In this document: in pieces, positions 1 through 8,414 of the stretch
Numbering within the stretch: the stretch's first letter is position 1
Layout: each line of letters opens with the position of its first letter
Source: Nonomuraea typhae
GTDB taxonomy: Bacteria > Actinomycetota > Actinomycetes > Streptosporangiales > Streptosporangiaceae
Direction of reading: 5' to 3'
NCBI RefSeq assembly: GCF_009760925.1
Contig: NZ_VRLV01000013.1
Coordinates: 62,001-126,000, forward strand
Length of the DNA stretch: 64,000 nucleotides
The notes under the pieces: model-generated
Databases searched by the model: none
The model's input: only the letters and a program-made list of their open reading frames with translations
What the model was told of the DNA's origin: nothing
Position numbers and translations under genes: made by a program

Positions 1-459
1 GTGGGTCTTGCCGGCGAACGCCTGCTGCGCCGACTGCTCGGCCTTGGTCAGCGCAGGTTGGGTGCGGAAGCGGCCCTGCCGCGGGGTCGCCATCCCGCGG
101 CCCTGCGCCTTGGCCCGCTCGCGGGCGGTGGCGGTGGGCGTCCACAGCCGCACCGACTGCTCGCCCTCGCCATAGCCGACGGTGATCGCGTGGGAGACGG
201 TCACGTCCCCCACCGACGCCCACGGCAGGACGGTCGTGCGGAACGGGTTGCGCACGGTCAGCGCCGCCTCCTCCACCACCGTGGCCGGGCGCAGCGCGAT
301 CACGTAGACCATCGCGGTCAGCACGCCGAGCACCGCCCCTGCCACCATGGACGGCTTGCCGGAGTAGCGGACGATCAGATCGACGGTGTTGGCGGCCACG
401 AAGGCCACCCACACCCACCCCAGCACGAACGCGAACTTGGAGCGGAAGACCTGTCTCAT
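1..459 (-). CDS. PH domain-containing membrane protein (partial, C-terminus cut by window edge)
   Basis: This minus-strand frame stays open for 153 codons from the ATG at 459 to the window edge, so the C-terminus is missing. The N-terminal 60 residues hold two hydrophobic segments (around FVLGWVWVAFVAAN and VAGAVLGVLTAMVYVIAL). They are followed by a beta-rich stretch with VEEAALTVRNPFRTTVLPW, the pattern of the small bacterial PH (bPH) domain found in two-TM actinobacterial membrane proteins. The tail is charged and Gln/Arg-rich. The ATG overlaps the adenosine deaminase stop codon (ATGA), so the two genes are probably cotranscribed with add first. The function is unknown; bPH proteins of this kind are usually annotated only by domain. 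Confidence 0.7.
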   Translation of the reverse strand, partial: MRQVFRSKFAFVLGWVWVAFVAANTVDLIVRYSGKPSMVAGAVLGVLTAMVYVIALRPATVVEEAALTVRNPFRTTVLPWASVGDVTVSHAITVGYGEGEQSVRLWTPTATARERAKAQGRGMATPRQGRFRTQPALTKAEQSAQQAFAGKTH

Positions 460-1535
460 GACTGCCACTTGAGCTGCGCGAACCCCGGCTTGATCACGCC
501 GTTGATGAGCGCCAGGCGCTCGTCGAAGGGGATGAACGCCGACTTCATCGCGTTCACCGCGAACCACTGCAGGTCATCCCAGCCGTAGCCGAACGCCTCG
601 ACCAGCTTGGCGAACTCCTCCGACACGCTGGTGCGGCTCATCAGCCGGTTGTCGGTGTTGACCGTGACCCGGAAGTGCAGGCGGCGCAGCAGCCCGATCG
701 GGTGCTCGGCGATGGAGGCCGCGGCTCCGGTCTGCAGGTTGGAGGTCGGGCACATCTCCAGCGGGATGCGCTTGTCGCGCACGTAGGCGGCCAGGCGGCC
801 CAGCTTCGCCGTACCGTCGTCGGCGACGGTGATGTCGTCGATGATGCGCACGCCGTGGCCGAGCCGGTCGGCGCCGCACCACTGGATCGCCTGCCAGATC
901 GACGGCAGCCCGAACGCCTCGCCGGCGTGGATGGTGAAGTGCGCGTTCTCGCGCTGGAGGTACTCGAAGGCGTCCAGGTGACGCGTGGGCGGGTACCCGG
1001 CCTCGGCGCCGGCGATGTCGAAGCCGACCACGCCGACGTCGCGGTAGCGCACGGCCAGCTCGGCGATCTCCATCGAGCGGGCCTGGTGCCGCATCGCGGT
1101 CAGCAGCGTGCCGACCTTGATGCCGCGACCCTCCGAGCCCTGGCGGAAGCCCTCCAGCACCGCCTCGACGACCTGGTCGAGGCTGAGGCCGGTGGTGGTG
1201 TGCTGCTCGGGGGCGTAGCGCACCTCGGCGTAGACGACGCCGTCGGCGGCGAGGTCCTCGGCGCACTCGGCCGCCACGCGCACCAGCGCCTCGCGGTTCT
1301 GCATGACGCCGACCGTGTGGTCGAACGTCTCCAGATAGCGCACGAGCGACCCGGAGTCCGACGCCTCCTGGAACCATTGGCGCAGGTTGCCGGGGTCGTT
1401 GGTGGGCAGCCGGTCATAGCCCGACTCATGGGCCAGATCGACGATCGTCTCGGCGCGCAGGCCGCCGTCGAGATGGTCGTGGAGCAGGACCTTCGGTGCG
1501 CGCCTGATCTCGTCCAGGGTCGGCTGCGTACTCAT
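456..1535 (-). CDS. add: Adenosine deaminase
   Basis: This 359-residue protein hydrolyses adenosine (and deoxyadenosine) to inosine in the cytoplasm for purine salvage. The Zn-binding HxH is seen as HDHLDGG near residue 19. The catalytic segment HAGE appears near residue 203, then LGHGVRI, and the conserved ...TVNTDNRLMS with the metal-binding Asp. The length matches the ADA family (about 340-360). It starts at ATG 1535, and its stop overlaps the start of the PH-domain gene (ATGA). In many actinomycetes add sits close to the cdd-deoA nucleoside operon. Here about 7 kb of unrelated genes separates it from deoA. Confidence 0.95.
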   Translation of the reverse strand: MSTQPTLDEIRRAPKVLLHDHLDGGLRAETIVDLAHESGYDRLPTNDPGNLRQWFQEASDSGSLVRYLETFDHTVGVMQNREALVRVAAECAEDLAADGVVYAEVRYAPEQHTTTGLSLDQVVEAVLEGFRQGSEGRGIKVGTLLTAMRHQARSMEIAELAVRYRDVGVVGFDIAGAEAGYPPTRHLDAFEYLQRENAHFTIHAGEAFGLPSIWQAIQWCGADRLGHGVRIIDDITVADDGTAKLGRLAAYVRDKRIPLEMCPTSNLQTGAAASIAEHPIGLLRRLHFRVTVNTDNRLMSRTSVSEEFAKLVEAFGYGWDDLQWFAVNAMKSAFIPFDERLALINGVIKPGFAQLKWQS

Positions 1536-1557
1536 CTCGCCATCATAATGTGCCTAC

Positions 1558-4500
1558 ATGGCCATCCTCATCGGACGCGAACACCCTGCCGCGATTCTCC
1601 GCGCCGAGGTCGACCGCGCGTCGACCAGCCACGGTTCCCTCGTGCTGGTCACGGGTGAGGCGGGCGTCGGCAAGAGCGCGCTGGTGTCCGATGCGGCCGG
1701 GCGGGCGGTGACCGCGGGGGCGCGGGTGCTCAGCGCCGCCTGCTGGGAGGGCGAGGGCGCGCCGGGGTACTGGCCGTGGGTCCAGGTCGTGCGCAGGCTG
1801 CGGCCCGACGCCGACGTCTTCGCGGGCGCGCGCACCCCTTTCGAGCTGTACGACGCGGTCACGGCGTTGCTGGTCGAGGGCTCGCGGGAGCAGCCTCTGG
1901 TCGTCGTGCTGGAGGACCTGCACTGGGCGGACGCCGGTTCGCTCAAGCTGCTGGAGTTCGTGGCCCGGCACGCCTGGTTCGAGCGGCTGCTGGTGATCGG
2001 CACCTACCGGCAGGGCGAGTCGGAGCTGCCGCCGGAGCTCAAGGCGACCACGGTGGCCCTGTCCGGGCTGAGCCGTGCGGAGGTCGGCGAACTGGTCGCC
2101 CGCACGGCCGGGGTGCGGCCGGAGGACGAACTGGTCGGCGAGATCCACCGGCGCACCGGCGGCAACCCGTTCTTCGTCGAGCAGACCGCCCGGCTCTGGC
2201 AGGGCGGCAGCCCGTTGGCGACGATCCCGGCCGGGGTGCGCGCGGCGGTGGAGCGCCGCCTGTCGCGGTTGTCGGCGGAGGTGCGGGCGGTGCTGCGGAC
2301 GGCCGCGGTGCTGGGGCGCGAGTTCGACGACACGGTCCTGGAAGCCGCCGTGACAGAGCAGGCCGCCGTGACAGAGCAGGCCGCCGTGACAGAGCAGGCC
2401 GCCGTGACAGAGCAGGACGGCGTGACAGAGCAGGACGGCGTGACAGAGCAGGACGGCGTGACAGAGCAGGACGTACGCCAGACGGCCGACGTAGGTACGC
2501 AGGGCCAGACGGCCGACGTGGGTGCGCCGCTGGGTCAGGCGGTCGCCGCTCAGCTTGTCGCGCCTGCCGGGGAAGGCCGTCACGCGTTCGTGCACGATCT
2601 GGTCCGCGAGACGCTCTACGCCGAGCTCGACGAAGCGGGCCGGCGGGCGGGACATGCGGCCGCACTGACGGCGCTCCGTCCGGCGGACCCCGGCGCGGAG
2701 CTCGGGACGGCCGGGCAGGCGCACCTCACCGAGCTGGCCAGGCACGCGTACCTGGCCGCCGTCTCCGAGGCGCCCGGCCTTCTCCTGGCCGCCGCCCAGA
2801 ATGCCGAGGCGCGGCTGGCCGACGAGGAGGCCGTGGGGCACTACCGGCGGGCGTTGGAGCTGGTGCCGGGGGACGAGCGGGCCCGCCGTACCGAGATCGA
2901 GCTGGAGATGGGGCTGGCGCTGCAGCGGATCGGCGAGCGTGAGGAGGGCGGGCGCGCGATCGAGTCGGCCATGGCCGCCGCTCGCGAGCTGGACGACCCG
3001 GCGCTGCTGGCGCACACGGCGCTGAAGTTGTACCACCTGGGCTTTCCCGACTTCGTCCGCGAGGCGCACCGGCGGCTGGTGCGCGGCGAGGCGGCCCGGA
3101 TCGAGGAGGTGGGCGAGCAGCTGAGCGGCCTGGCCGCCGACCGGGCCCGGCACCGGGGCGACGACCGGACGCTGGCGGCCACGCTGCTGGCCCGCATGTC
3201 GGCCATCTGGCGGCCGGGCACGGCCGCGGAGCGCGCGGCGCTGGCGGAGGAGCTGGCGCAGGTCGCCACCCGGTCGAACCAGCCGCAGGCCACGCTCAAC
3301 GCGCTGTCGTGGCACGCGGGAGCGCTGCTGGAGCTGGGCGATCCGCGGCACGCGACGGTCAGCCGGACGTTCGCGGAGCTGGCCGGGCGGGCGGGGCTGC
3401 CGTTGTTCGAGCACGAGGCCATGGTGATCAGGACCAGGCAGGCGCTGCTCCAGGGGCGCTTCGACGAGGCGCGGCGGCTGGCGGAGACCACGCGGGAGCT
3501 GGGCGAGCAGCCGTACGTCGACGGCGACGAGCTGCGCTGGATGCAACTGCTGTCGGCGGCGCTGCTCCAGGGCCGCTTCGAGGAGGCCGACGCGCTCCTG
3601 GCCGAGATGCGCGCGGCGGGCAGCGGCAACGTGCCGCTGTTCGCGGGCGTCGTGGCGGCGCAGCGGGGTGACGCGGCCGGCGCGCTGCGCCAGCTGACCG
3701 TGCTGATGGCCGGCGGCCCGGACCTGCTCACCTGGATGTCGCCGCTCTGGCTGCGGTTCCAGGCGCAGGCCGCGGCGCTGTCGCGGGACCCGGAGCTGTG
3801 CGCGAACGCCCGGGCCGCGATCGAGCCGTACCGCGGGCAGTGGGCGGTGACCTCGACCATCGCGGTGGACGGCCCGTTCGACCACTGGATCGCCGTGCTC
3901 GACGCCGCCCGGGACCGCTGGGAGGAGGCCGCCGAGGGGTTCACCGCCGCCTATCGGGCCGCCGACCGGCTGGGCGCGCGGCCGTGGTCGGTGGAGTCCC
4001 GGGCGCGCCTGGCCGAGGTGCTGCTCGCCCGCGGCGCGGACCCGGGCGGGTTGCTCGCCGACGTCGAGCGGGAGGCCGCCGAGCTCGGGATGCGGGTACG
4101 GCTGCCGCCGCACGCGGAGGGGGCCGGCGTGTTCCGGCTGGAGGGCGGGGTCTGGACGTTGACGTTCGCCGGCCGTACCGCGCATGTGCCGGACGCCAAG
4201 GGGCTGCACGACCTGCGCGCGCTCATGGGCAGCCCGGGGGCGGAGATTTCGGCGGTCGAGCTGCTCAACCCGGCGGGCGGCGCCGAGGCGGTGGCCGCGC
4301 GCCGCATGGGCGGGGACGCGGTGCTCGACGACGAGGCCAAGGCGCGGTATCGGCGGCGGCTGGACCTGCTCGACGAGGAGATCGACCGGGCGGCCGAGCG
4401 CGGCGACGACCGGCGGGCCGCCGCCTACGACGTCGAACGGCAGGCGCTGCTGGACGAGCTGCGCCGGGCCGCCGGGCTGGGCGGGCGCTCGCGGCGGCTG

Positions 4501-4668
4501 GGCGACGAGGCCGAGCGGGCCCGCAAGGCGGTCACCAACCGCATCCGCAACACGCTGCGCCAGCTCGGCGAACGCCATCCCGAGCTGGCCGCGCACCTGC
4601 GTGAGGCGGTCTCGACGGGTGCCACCTGCCGTTACCAGCCCGCCGAGCCGGTCACCTGGACCTGGTGA
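1558..4668 (+). CDS. Large AAA/STAND-like ATP-binding regulator with TPR-like region and internal tandem repeat
   Basis: This is a 1036-residue protein. The N-terminus is an AAA-type NTPase module with Walker A GEAGVGKS at residues 33-40 and Walker B VVVLEDLHWAD at about 115-125. This is the layout of MalT/LuxR-type (LAL) regulators and related actinobacterial ATPases. A long Ala/Leu/Arg-rich helical middle (about 380-850) resembles TPR or ARM repeats. The C-terminus (about 920-1036) is a coiled coil followed by RKAVTNRIRNTLRQL and ends CRYQPAEPVTWTW, a tail seen on actinobacterial ATPase-type regulators instead of a LuxR HTH. Residues 263-304 are seven tandem hexapeptides (AAVTEQ x4, DGVTEQ x3) inserted between the ATPase and the HDLVRETLYAEL segment. 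It diverges from add, and its stop abuts the NmrA-like gene. A signalling or regulatory role is inferred. Confidence 0.75.
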   Translation: MAILIGREHPAAILRAEVDRASTSHGSLVLVTGEAGVGKSALVSDAAGRAVTAGARVLSAACWEGEGAPGYWPWVQVVRRLRPDADVFAGARTPFELYDAVTALLVEGSREQPLVVVLEDLHWADAGSLKLLEFVARHAWFERLLVIGTYRQGESELPPELKATTVALSGLSRAEVGELVARTAGVRPEDELVGEIHRRTGGNPFFVEQTARLWQGGSPLATIPAGVRAAVERRLSRLSAEVRAVLRTAAVLGREFDDTVLEAAVTEQAAVTEQAAVTEQAAVTEQDGVTEQDGVTEQDGVTEQDVRQTADVGTQGQTADVGAPLGQAVAAQLVAPAGEGRHAFVHDLVRETLYAELDEAGRRAGHAAALTALRPADPGAELGTAGQAHLTELARHAYLAAVSEAPGLLLAAAQNAEARLADEEAVGHYRRALELVPGDERARRTEIELEMGLALQRIGEREEGGRAIESAMAAARELDDPALLAHTALKLYHLGFPDFVREAHRRLVRGEAARIEEVGEQLSGLAADRARHRGDDRTLAATLLARMSAIWRPGTAAERAALAEELAQVATRSNQPQATLNALSWHAGALLELGDPRHATVSRTFAELAGRAGLPLFEHEAMVIRTRQALLQGRFDEARRLAETTRELGEQPYVDGDELRWMQLLSAALLQGRFEEADALLAEMRAAGSGNVPLFAGVVAAQRGDAAGALRQLTVLMAGGPDLLTWMSPLWLRFQAQAAALSRDPELCANARAAIEPYRGQWAVTSTIAVDGPFDHWIAVLDAARDRWEEAAEGFTAAYRAADRLGARPWSVESRARLAEVLLARGADPGGLLADVEREAAELGMRVRLPPHAEGAGVFRLEGGVWTLTFAGRTAHVPDAKGLHDLRALMGSPGAEISAVELLNPAGGAEAVAARRMGGDAVLDDEAKARYRRRLDLLDEEIDRAAERGDDRRAAAYDVERQALLDELRRAAGLGGRSRRLGDEAERARKAVTNRIRNTLRQLGERHPELAAHLREAVSTGATCRYQPAEPVTWTW
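2344..2469 (+). repeat. Seven in-frame 18 bp tandem repeats
   Basis: There are four copies of GCCGCCGTGACAGAGCAG (2344-2415) followed by three of GACGGCGTGACAGAGCAG (2416-2469). Within each type the units look identical. Each encodes a hexapeptide, (AA/DG)VTEQ. A second, degenerate repeat follows at once, QTADVG twice, at about 2479-2520. The identity of the units points to recent expansion, and being a multiple of 3 keeps the frame open. Confidence 0.97.
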
Positions 4669-5478
4669 TCAGAAGGCGCCGGCGTTCTCCCGCGCCCACT
4701 GGGCGAAGGTACGGCCGGGCCTGCCGGTCACCTGCTGGACGGTAGGCTGCACGATCGCGCCCTCCTTGGGCGGATTGGTGCCGAGCATGACCGTGAACTC
4801 GATCATCTCCTGCTCGGCGCCCTCGGCGGCCATGCGCTCGCGCACCTGCGCCTCGGTCAGCTCCCGGAACTCCACCTCACGCCCGATCGCCTCGCCGATC
4901 ATGCGAACCCGCTCCGCGGGCGTGTTCAGCTCCGGCCCGCTGATCATGTACGCCTGGCCGGCGTGGCCGTCCTCGGTCAGCGCCGCCACGGAGACCGCCG
5001 CGATGTCGGCCTCGTGCACGACCGCGCCCGGCAGGTTGCCGAAGTGGTGGACGACGCCCGCGCGCACGCCGTCCATCCATTCGAAGGCGTTGGACATGAA
5101 CTCCACGCACAGCAACTGCGTCCAGGGCAGCCCGCGCTCGCGCAGCGCCGCCTCGACGGTGCCCTCGTAGAAGCTGCCCAGCACCGAGATCCGCTCGACC
5201 CCGGCCTTGACGGCCAGATCCACGATCTCACCGCCGTTCTCCAGCAGGCTCAGGTCCTCGCCCGCCACCGTGAGCAGGTGCAGCGCGGTGACCCCGTCGA
5301 GCGCGGGCGCCAGCGACTCGGCGACGGTGAGATCGCCCGCGGCCACCTCGACCCCGCGGGGAAAGCTCGCGCGGGCCGGGTTGCGGGTCAGCGCCCGTAC
5401 CCTCTCTCCCCGCTCCACGAGCTGGCTGACGACGTGGCGGCCGACCTTCCCGGTGGCGCCGGTGACGAGAATGGTCAT
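4669..5478 (-). CDS. NmrA-like NAD(P)-binding oxidoreductase
   Basis: The 269-residue protein opens with a Rossmann nucleotide-binding motif (ILVTGATGKVGRHVV, GxxGxxG at residues 8-14). It then shows the NmrA/atypical SDR pattern: an acidic turn (AAGDLT), ALDGVTALHLLT, and a C-terminal half that ends PGRTFAQWARENAGAF. Atypical SDRs of this kind (NmrA, QOR2-like) use or sense NAD(P)H; the substrate is unknown. The stop codon directly abuts that of the upstream AAA regulator with no spacer, so no conventional terminator fits between them. It starts at ATG 5478 with a GGAGAGATC ribosome-binding region. Confidence 0.85.
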   Translation of the reverse strand: MTILVTGATGKVGRHVVSQLVERGERVRALTRNPARASFPRGVEVAAGDLTVAESLAPALDGVTALHLLTVAGEDLSLLENGGEIVDLAVKAGVERISVLGSFYEGTVEAALRERGLPWTQLLCVEFMSNAFEWMDGVRAGVVHHFGNLPGAVVHEADIAAVSVAALTEDGHAGQAYMISGPELNTPAERVRMIGEAIGREVEFRELTEAQVRERMAAEGAEQEMIEFTVMLGTNPPKEGAIVQPTVQQVTGRPGRTFAQWARENAGAF

Positions 5479-5535
5479 GATCTCTCCTCCTGATCGCTCT
5501 TCGACCAGGAGGCGCTACATCGGATCTAGCGGGCG

Positions 5536-5889
5536 CTACGCGTCGCGATGGGCGGAGTCGGGCGAGAAGGCGGGCAGGCAGACAGCGATGTACTCGGCGC
5601 CCTCGGGCCCGCAGCTGTAGCGGACCTTCTCCCCCGCCTCGGTGACGATCGACTGGCCCGCGCGCACCTCGGTGACGCCCTCCGCGTGCTCGACGAGCAC
5701 CGTGCCGCGCAGGACCACGGTGTACTCGGTGAACTCGGGCGTCTGGGCGGGCTCGTCCCACCCGGCGGGCGCGCCCATGTGGGCGATAGAGACGGCCGCG
5801 TCGCCGCTGTTCACCCGGCCCACGTGCTCGTCGATGACCTTGCCGCCGGGCACCGGAATCCGGGTCGCCCCTTCGATCTTTCTCACCAC
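5536..5889 (-). CDS. Cupin domain-containing protein
   Basis: This 117-residue single-domain cupin contains the first cupin motif (GWDEPAQTPEFTEYTVVLRGTVLVEH) and the second (GQSIVTEAGEKVRYSC). The usual HxH metal-binding pair is weak or replaced (TPEFTEYT), so metal binding is uncertain. It begins with GTG at 5889; a second GTG follows at 5886 and cannot be excluded. It lies 5 bp downstream of the AMIN-like lipoprotein gene and is likely cotranscribed with it. The role is unknown; small cupins include sugar isomerases, dioxygenases and ligand-binding proteins. Confidence 0.75.
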   Translation of the reverse strand: MVRKIEGATRIPVPGGKVIDEHVGRVNSGDAAVSIAHMGAPAGWDEPAQTPEFTEYTVVLRGTVLVEHAEGVTEVRAGQSIVTEAGEKVRYSCGPEGAEYIAVCLPAFSPDSAHRDA

Positions 5890-5894
5890 GGATG

Positions 5895-6437
5895 TCAGTG
5901 TGCCACGTCGACGACCAGGCGGCTGGGCGAGCCCAGCTCCCTGACCGCGAACCCGGCCCGCCGGTCGAGCACCAGGCCGACGCCGACATGGCCTTCGAAG
6001 TCGCCGGTCCTGACCACGCTCCGGACGTTGCCCAGACCGGCCTGGAAGATCGGGCCGCCGGTCCAGGTGGGGGCGCCCTTCTCGGTGTGGGCGTCCGCGG
6101 GGGTGAGCGTGAGCTGCAGGTAGGCGCCGCCGGTCACGTCGATCGGCCGCCCGGAGCCGTCCTCGGTCAGCTCCTCGACCCATCTGGCCGTGTATCCGGG
6201 GACGGGGCCCTTGAGGTCGACGACCACGCGGTCGTAGGCGCCGTGATCGGCGTAGCGGACGCCGGTCACCAGGGTTTGCGTGCCGCCCCGGTGCTCGACC
6301 TCGACCTCGGCGGTGCCGGTCGGTGCGGGTTCCGCGGTGGCGGCCGCCGGTGTCGCCGTCGTCGCGGGCGTGGCCGTACCGCATCCGCACAGTACGGCGA
6401 GGCAGAGCGTTGCCACGAACCCTGGTGAAGGCCGCAT
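5895..6437 (-). CDS. AMIN-like domain lipoprotein
   Basis: The 180-residue protein starts with a lipoprotein signal: a hydrophobic stretch ending LAVLCGCG, with the probable lipid-modified Cys at residue 19. A Thr/Ala/Pro-rich linker follows. The rest is a beta-rich domain containing YDRVVVDLKGPVPGYTARWVEE and, at the end, LGSPSRLVVDVAH. This is the pattern of actinobacterial AMIN-like domains (cell-wall associated; AMIN domains of amidases and secretins target septal peptidoglycan). It is probably anchored outside the membrane. The function is inferred only from the domain. Confidence 0.75.
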   Translation of the reverse strand: MRPSPGFVATLCLAVLCGCGTATPATTATPAAATAEPAPTGTAEVEVEHRGGTQTLVTGVRYADHGAYDRVVVDLKGPVPGYTARWVEELTEDGSGRPIDVTGGAYLQLTLTPADAHTEKGAPTWTGGPIFQAGLGNVRSVVRTGDFEGHVGVGLVLDRRAGFAVRELGSPSRLVVDVAH

Positions 6438-6470
6438 ACGGGGTGTATGCCCAGCTCATGGGCGGGCATG

Positions 6471-6510
6471 CGAAGGACCCCGCACGGGGCGAGTCGTGCG
6501 GGGTCCTTCG
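6471..6510 (-). terminator. Strong hairpin terminator between the MFS gene and the AMIN lipoprotein gene
   Basis: This is a perfect 16 bp inverted repeat, CGAAGGACCCCGCACG (6471-6486) with its complement at 6495-6510 and an 8 nt loop. It lies 24 bp past the MFS stop codon on the minus strand. Only a short T-rich patch (GCTTTC) is seen, on the plus side, so the sequence does not fix the direction. Confidence 0.75.
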
Positions 6511-6533
6511 GCTTTCGGCAGGAGGCGAAGAGG

Positions 6534-7940
6534 TCAGACGGCTTCGAACACCTTGGCCTCGCCGGGGTCGACGGCCGGTGCCGTACGAGTCCTGAGGCCG
6601 GTCAGCGCGATGCCGAGGCCGACCACGCCCAGGATGAGCGAGACCACGATCGCGCCGCGCAGGGCGCCGATGGACAGGCCGCCGCCGGAGGTGAGCACCG
6701 CGGTGACCACGGCCAGCACGACCGCGCCGCCGACCTGGCCGGAGGTGTTGAGCAGTCCGGAGGCCAGGCCCTGCTCGTCGTCGTGGACGCCGTTGGTGGC
6801 CTGGATGTTCAGCGACGGGAACGACAGGGCGAAGGCGATGCCGAGCAGGATCATGCCGGGCAGGACCATGCCGAGCACGCTGGGCGCGGTGGAGATGCCG
6901 ACGAAGAAGAAGGCGTATCCGGCGGCCAGCGCGGCCGAGCCGATCGTGATGAGGCGGGCGGTGCCGAAGCGGTCCGCGAAGTCGCCCATCTTGGTGGAGG
7001 TCAGGGCGACCAGGATGCCGGCGGGCAGGAACGCCAGCGCGGTCTCCATGGCCGACCACTTGAGGAGGTTCTGGAAGTACTGCATGGCGACGAACTGGAA
7101 GCCCACGTAGGAGCCGAACAGGATCACCAATCCGAGGTTGGCCCGGACGATGGGGCCGGAGCGCAGGATTCCGAGGCGAACCAGCGGGTGCTTCATGCGC
7201 AGCTCGGCGAAGACGAAGAGCCCGAGCAGGACGGCGGCGCCGGCCAGCGAGCCGAGGGTGCGCAGCGAGGTCCAGCCGACCTCGGGCGCCTGCACGACGG
7301 TGAAGACGAGCAGCAGCATGGAGGCGGTGATCAGCACGGCGCCGATCAGGTCGTGGCCGCCTTCCGCCCGCTCCTCCTTCACCTTGGGCAGCACCTTGAG
7401 CGCGGCGACCAGCGCGATGATCGCGACGGGCACCGGCATCAGGAACGTCCAACGCCACCCGATCTGGGTCAGCAGACCGGACAACACGAGGCCAAGGGAG
7501 AAACCACTCGCGCCGGAGGCGGTGAACACGCTGAGCGCCTTGTTGCGCAGCGGCCCCTCCGGGAACGTGGTGGTGATGATGGACAGCGCGGCGGGCGCGG
7601 TGAACGCCGCGCTCACGCCCTTCACGAACCGGGCGGCGATCAACAGGGCACCGTCGTCCACGATGCCGCCGAGCAGCGACGCCACCGCGAAAACGGCCAA
7701 GGCGACCAGGAACACCCTGCGACGCCCGAGAAGGTCTGCCGTCCTGCCGCCGAGCAGCAGGAGACCGCCGTAGCCGAGGACATATCCGCTGACAACCCAC
7801 TGCAGAGAGGAAGTAGTGAGCCCGAGGTCGTTCTGGATGGCGGGCAGGGCCACGCCGACCATCGACACATCGAGCGCGTCAAGGAAGATCACTGCGCAGA
7901 GCACGGCAAGCGCGCCCCAACGGCGTGAGGAAGTGGACAT
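6534..7940 (-). CDS. MFS transporter, DHA2 (drug:H+ antiporter) family
   Basis: The 468-residue integral membrane protein has the DHA2/14-TM antiporter pattern. It has LDALDVSMVGVALPAIQNDL in TM1 (the motif D1 region LDxTxVNVALP). GGRTADLLGRRRVF is MFS motif A between TM2 and TM3. ASGASGFSLGLVLSGLL resembles motif C of antiporters. Start ATG 7940 (MSTSSRRW) is preferred over upstream in-frame starts, because it leaves the ATGCAA-rich operator region outside the gene. It is transcribed divergently from a MarR regulator, the usual arrangement for an inducible efflux pump. The substrate is unknown. Confidence 0.9.
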   Translation of the reverse strand: MSTSSRRWGALAVLCAVIFLDALDVSMVGVALPAIQNDLGLTTSSLQWVVSGYVLGYGGLLLLGGRTADLLGRRRVFLVALAVFAVASLLGGIVDDGALLIAARFVKGVSAAFTAPAALSIITTTFPEGPLRNKALSVFTASGASGFSLGLVLSGLLTQIGWRWTFLMPVPVAIIALVAALKVLPKVKEERAEGGHDLIGAVLITASMLLLVFTVVQAPEVGWTSLRTLGSLAGAAVLLGLFVFAELRMKHPLVRLGILRSGPIVRANLGLVILFGSYVGFQFVAMQYFQNLLKWSAMETALAFLPAGILVALTSTKMGDFADRFGTARLITIGSAALAAGYAFFFVGISTAPSVLGMVLPGMILLGIAFALSFPSLNIQATNGVHDDEQGLASGLLNTSGQVGGAVVLAVVTAVLTSGGGLSIGALRGAIVVSLILGVVGLGIALTGLRTRTAPAVDPGEAKVFEAV

Positions 7941-7954
7941 GGGACTGAACACTA

Positions 7955-7998
7955 CATGCAACTGCATCAAATGCAAACGCAATTAATTCCGTTGCATG
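7955..7998. promoter_or_regulatory. Candidate MarR operator in the divergent MFS/MarR intergenic region
   Basis: An 8 bp inverted repeat, CATGCAAC (7955-7962) and GTTGCATG (7991-7998), flanks further ATGCAA/TGCAT elements (7963-7967 and 7971-7976). Repeated half-sites in the short gap between a MarR gene and its divergent transporter are typical autoregulatory operators. Binding is inferred. Confidence 0.5.
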
Positions 7999-8027
7999 AG
8001 ATTTGGCGAGATGGTAACCTCCGCGTC

Positions 8028-8414
8028 ATGGACGAGGAAGGCGTGGTCGGGACCTGGCATTACGTCCTGGGCAAGTACGCGAAGACCATGTGCGCGCTGG
8101 AGCGGGAGCTCGGCGAGAAGCACGACCTGGGTCCCAGTGAGTTCGAGGTGCTCGACCGGATGGTCAACCACGACTCCCAGCTACGCGTCCAGCAGCTCTG
8201 CGGCGAGGTCCACCTCAGCCAGAGCGCGCTCTCCCGCGTGATCGCCCGCCTGGAGAAGGCCAAGCTGGTCACCCGGGGCACCTGCGAGGTGGACCGGCGC
8301 GGCGTCTTCGTGCTGATCACCGAGGAGGGCAGGAAGCGCCACGCGGAGGCGCTGCCCACCCACCGGGCCGTGCTCAACGGCATCTTCGCCGGCACCCCGG
8401 TCAACGCACGATGA
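8028..8414 (+). CDS. MarR family transcriptional regulator
   Basis: This 128-residue protein has the MarR winged helix-turn-helix. The N-terminal dimerisation helix is followed by LGPSEFEVLDRMVN, the recognition region VQQLCGEVHLSQSALSRVIARLEKAKLVTR, and the wing ...CEVDRRGVFVLITEEGRKRHAEA. This is the usual order for the family (about 140-160 aa), so it is on the short side at the C-terminus. ATG 8028 was chosen because longer in-frame starts would run through the operator repeats. It probably represses the divergent MFS exporter. Its last 14 nt overlap the convergent small membrane protein gene. Confidence 0.88.
   Translation: MDEEGVVGTWHYVLGKYAKTMCALERELGEKHDLGPSEFEVLDRMVNHDSQLRVQQLCGEVHLSQSALSRVIARLEKAKLVTRGTCEVDRRGVFVLITEEGRKRHAEALPTHRAVLNGIFAGTPVNAR

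Noticed and set aside
2344..2469. CRISPR-like array
   Set aside because: The 18 bp units are directly adjacent with no spacers and are in frame in a coding sequence, so it is a coding tandem repeat.
1543..4596. Very long minus-strand open frame (about 1017 codons) opposite the AAA regulator
   Set aside because: It is the antisense shadow of the plus-strand gene in GC-rich DNA. It is Arg/Pro/Gly/His-rich with no recognisable domain, while the plus strand has Walker motifs.
6447..7928. 493-codon plus-strand frame opposite the MFS gene
   Set aside because: Low-complexity Gly/Glu/Asp/His/Gln composition without domains; the minus strand carries a clear DHA2 transporter.
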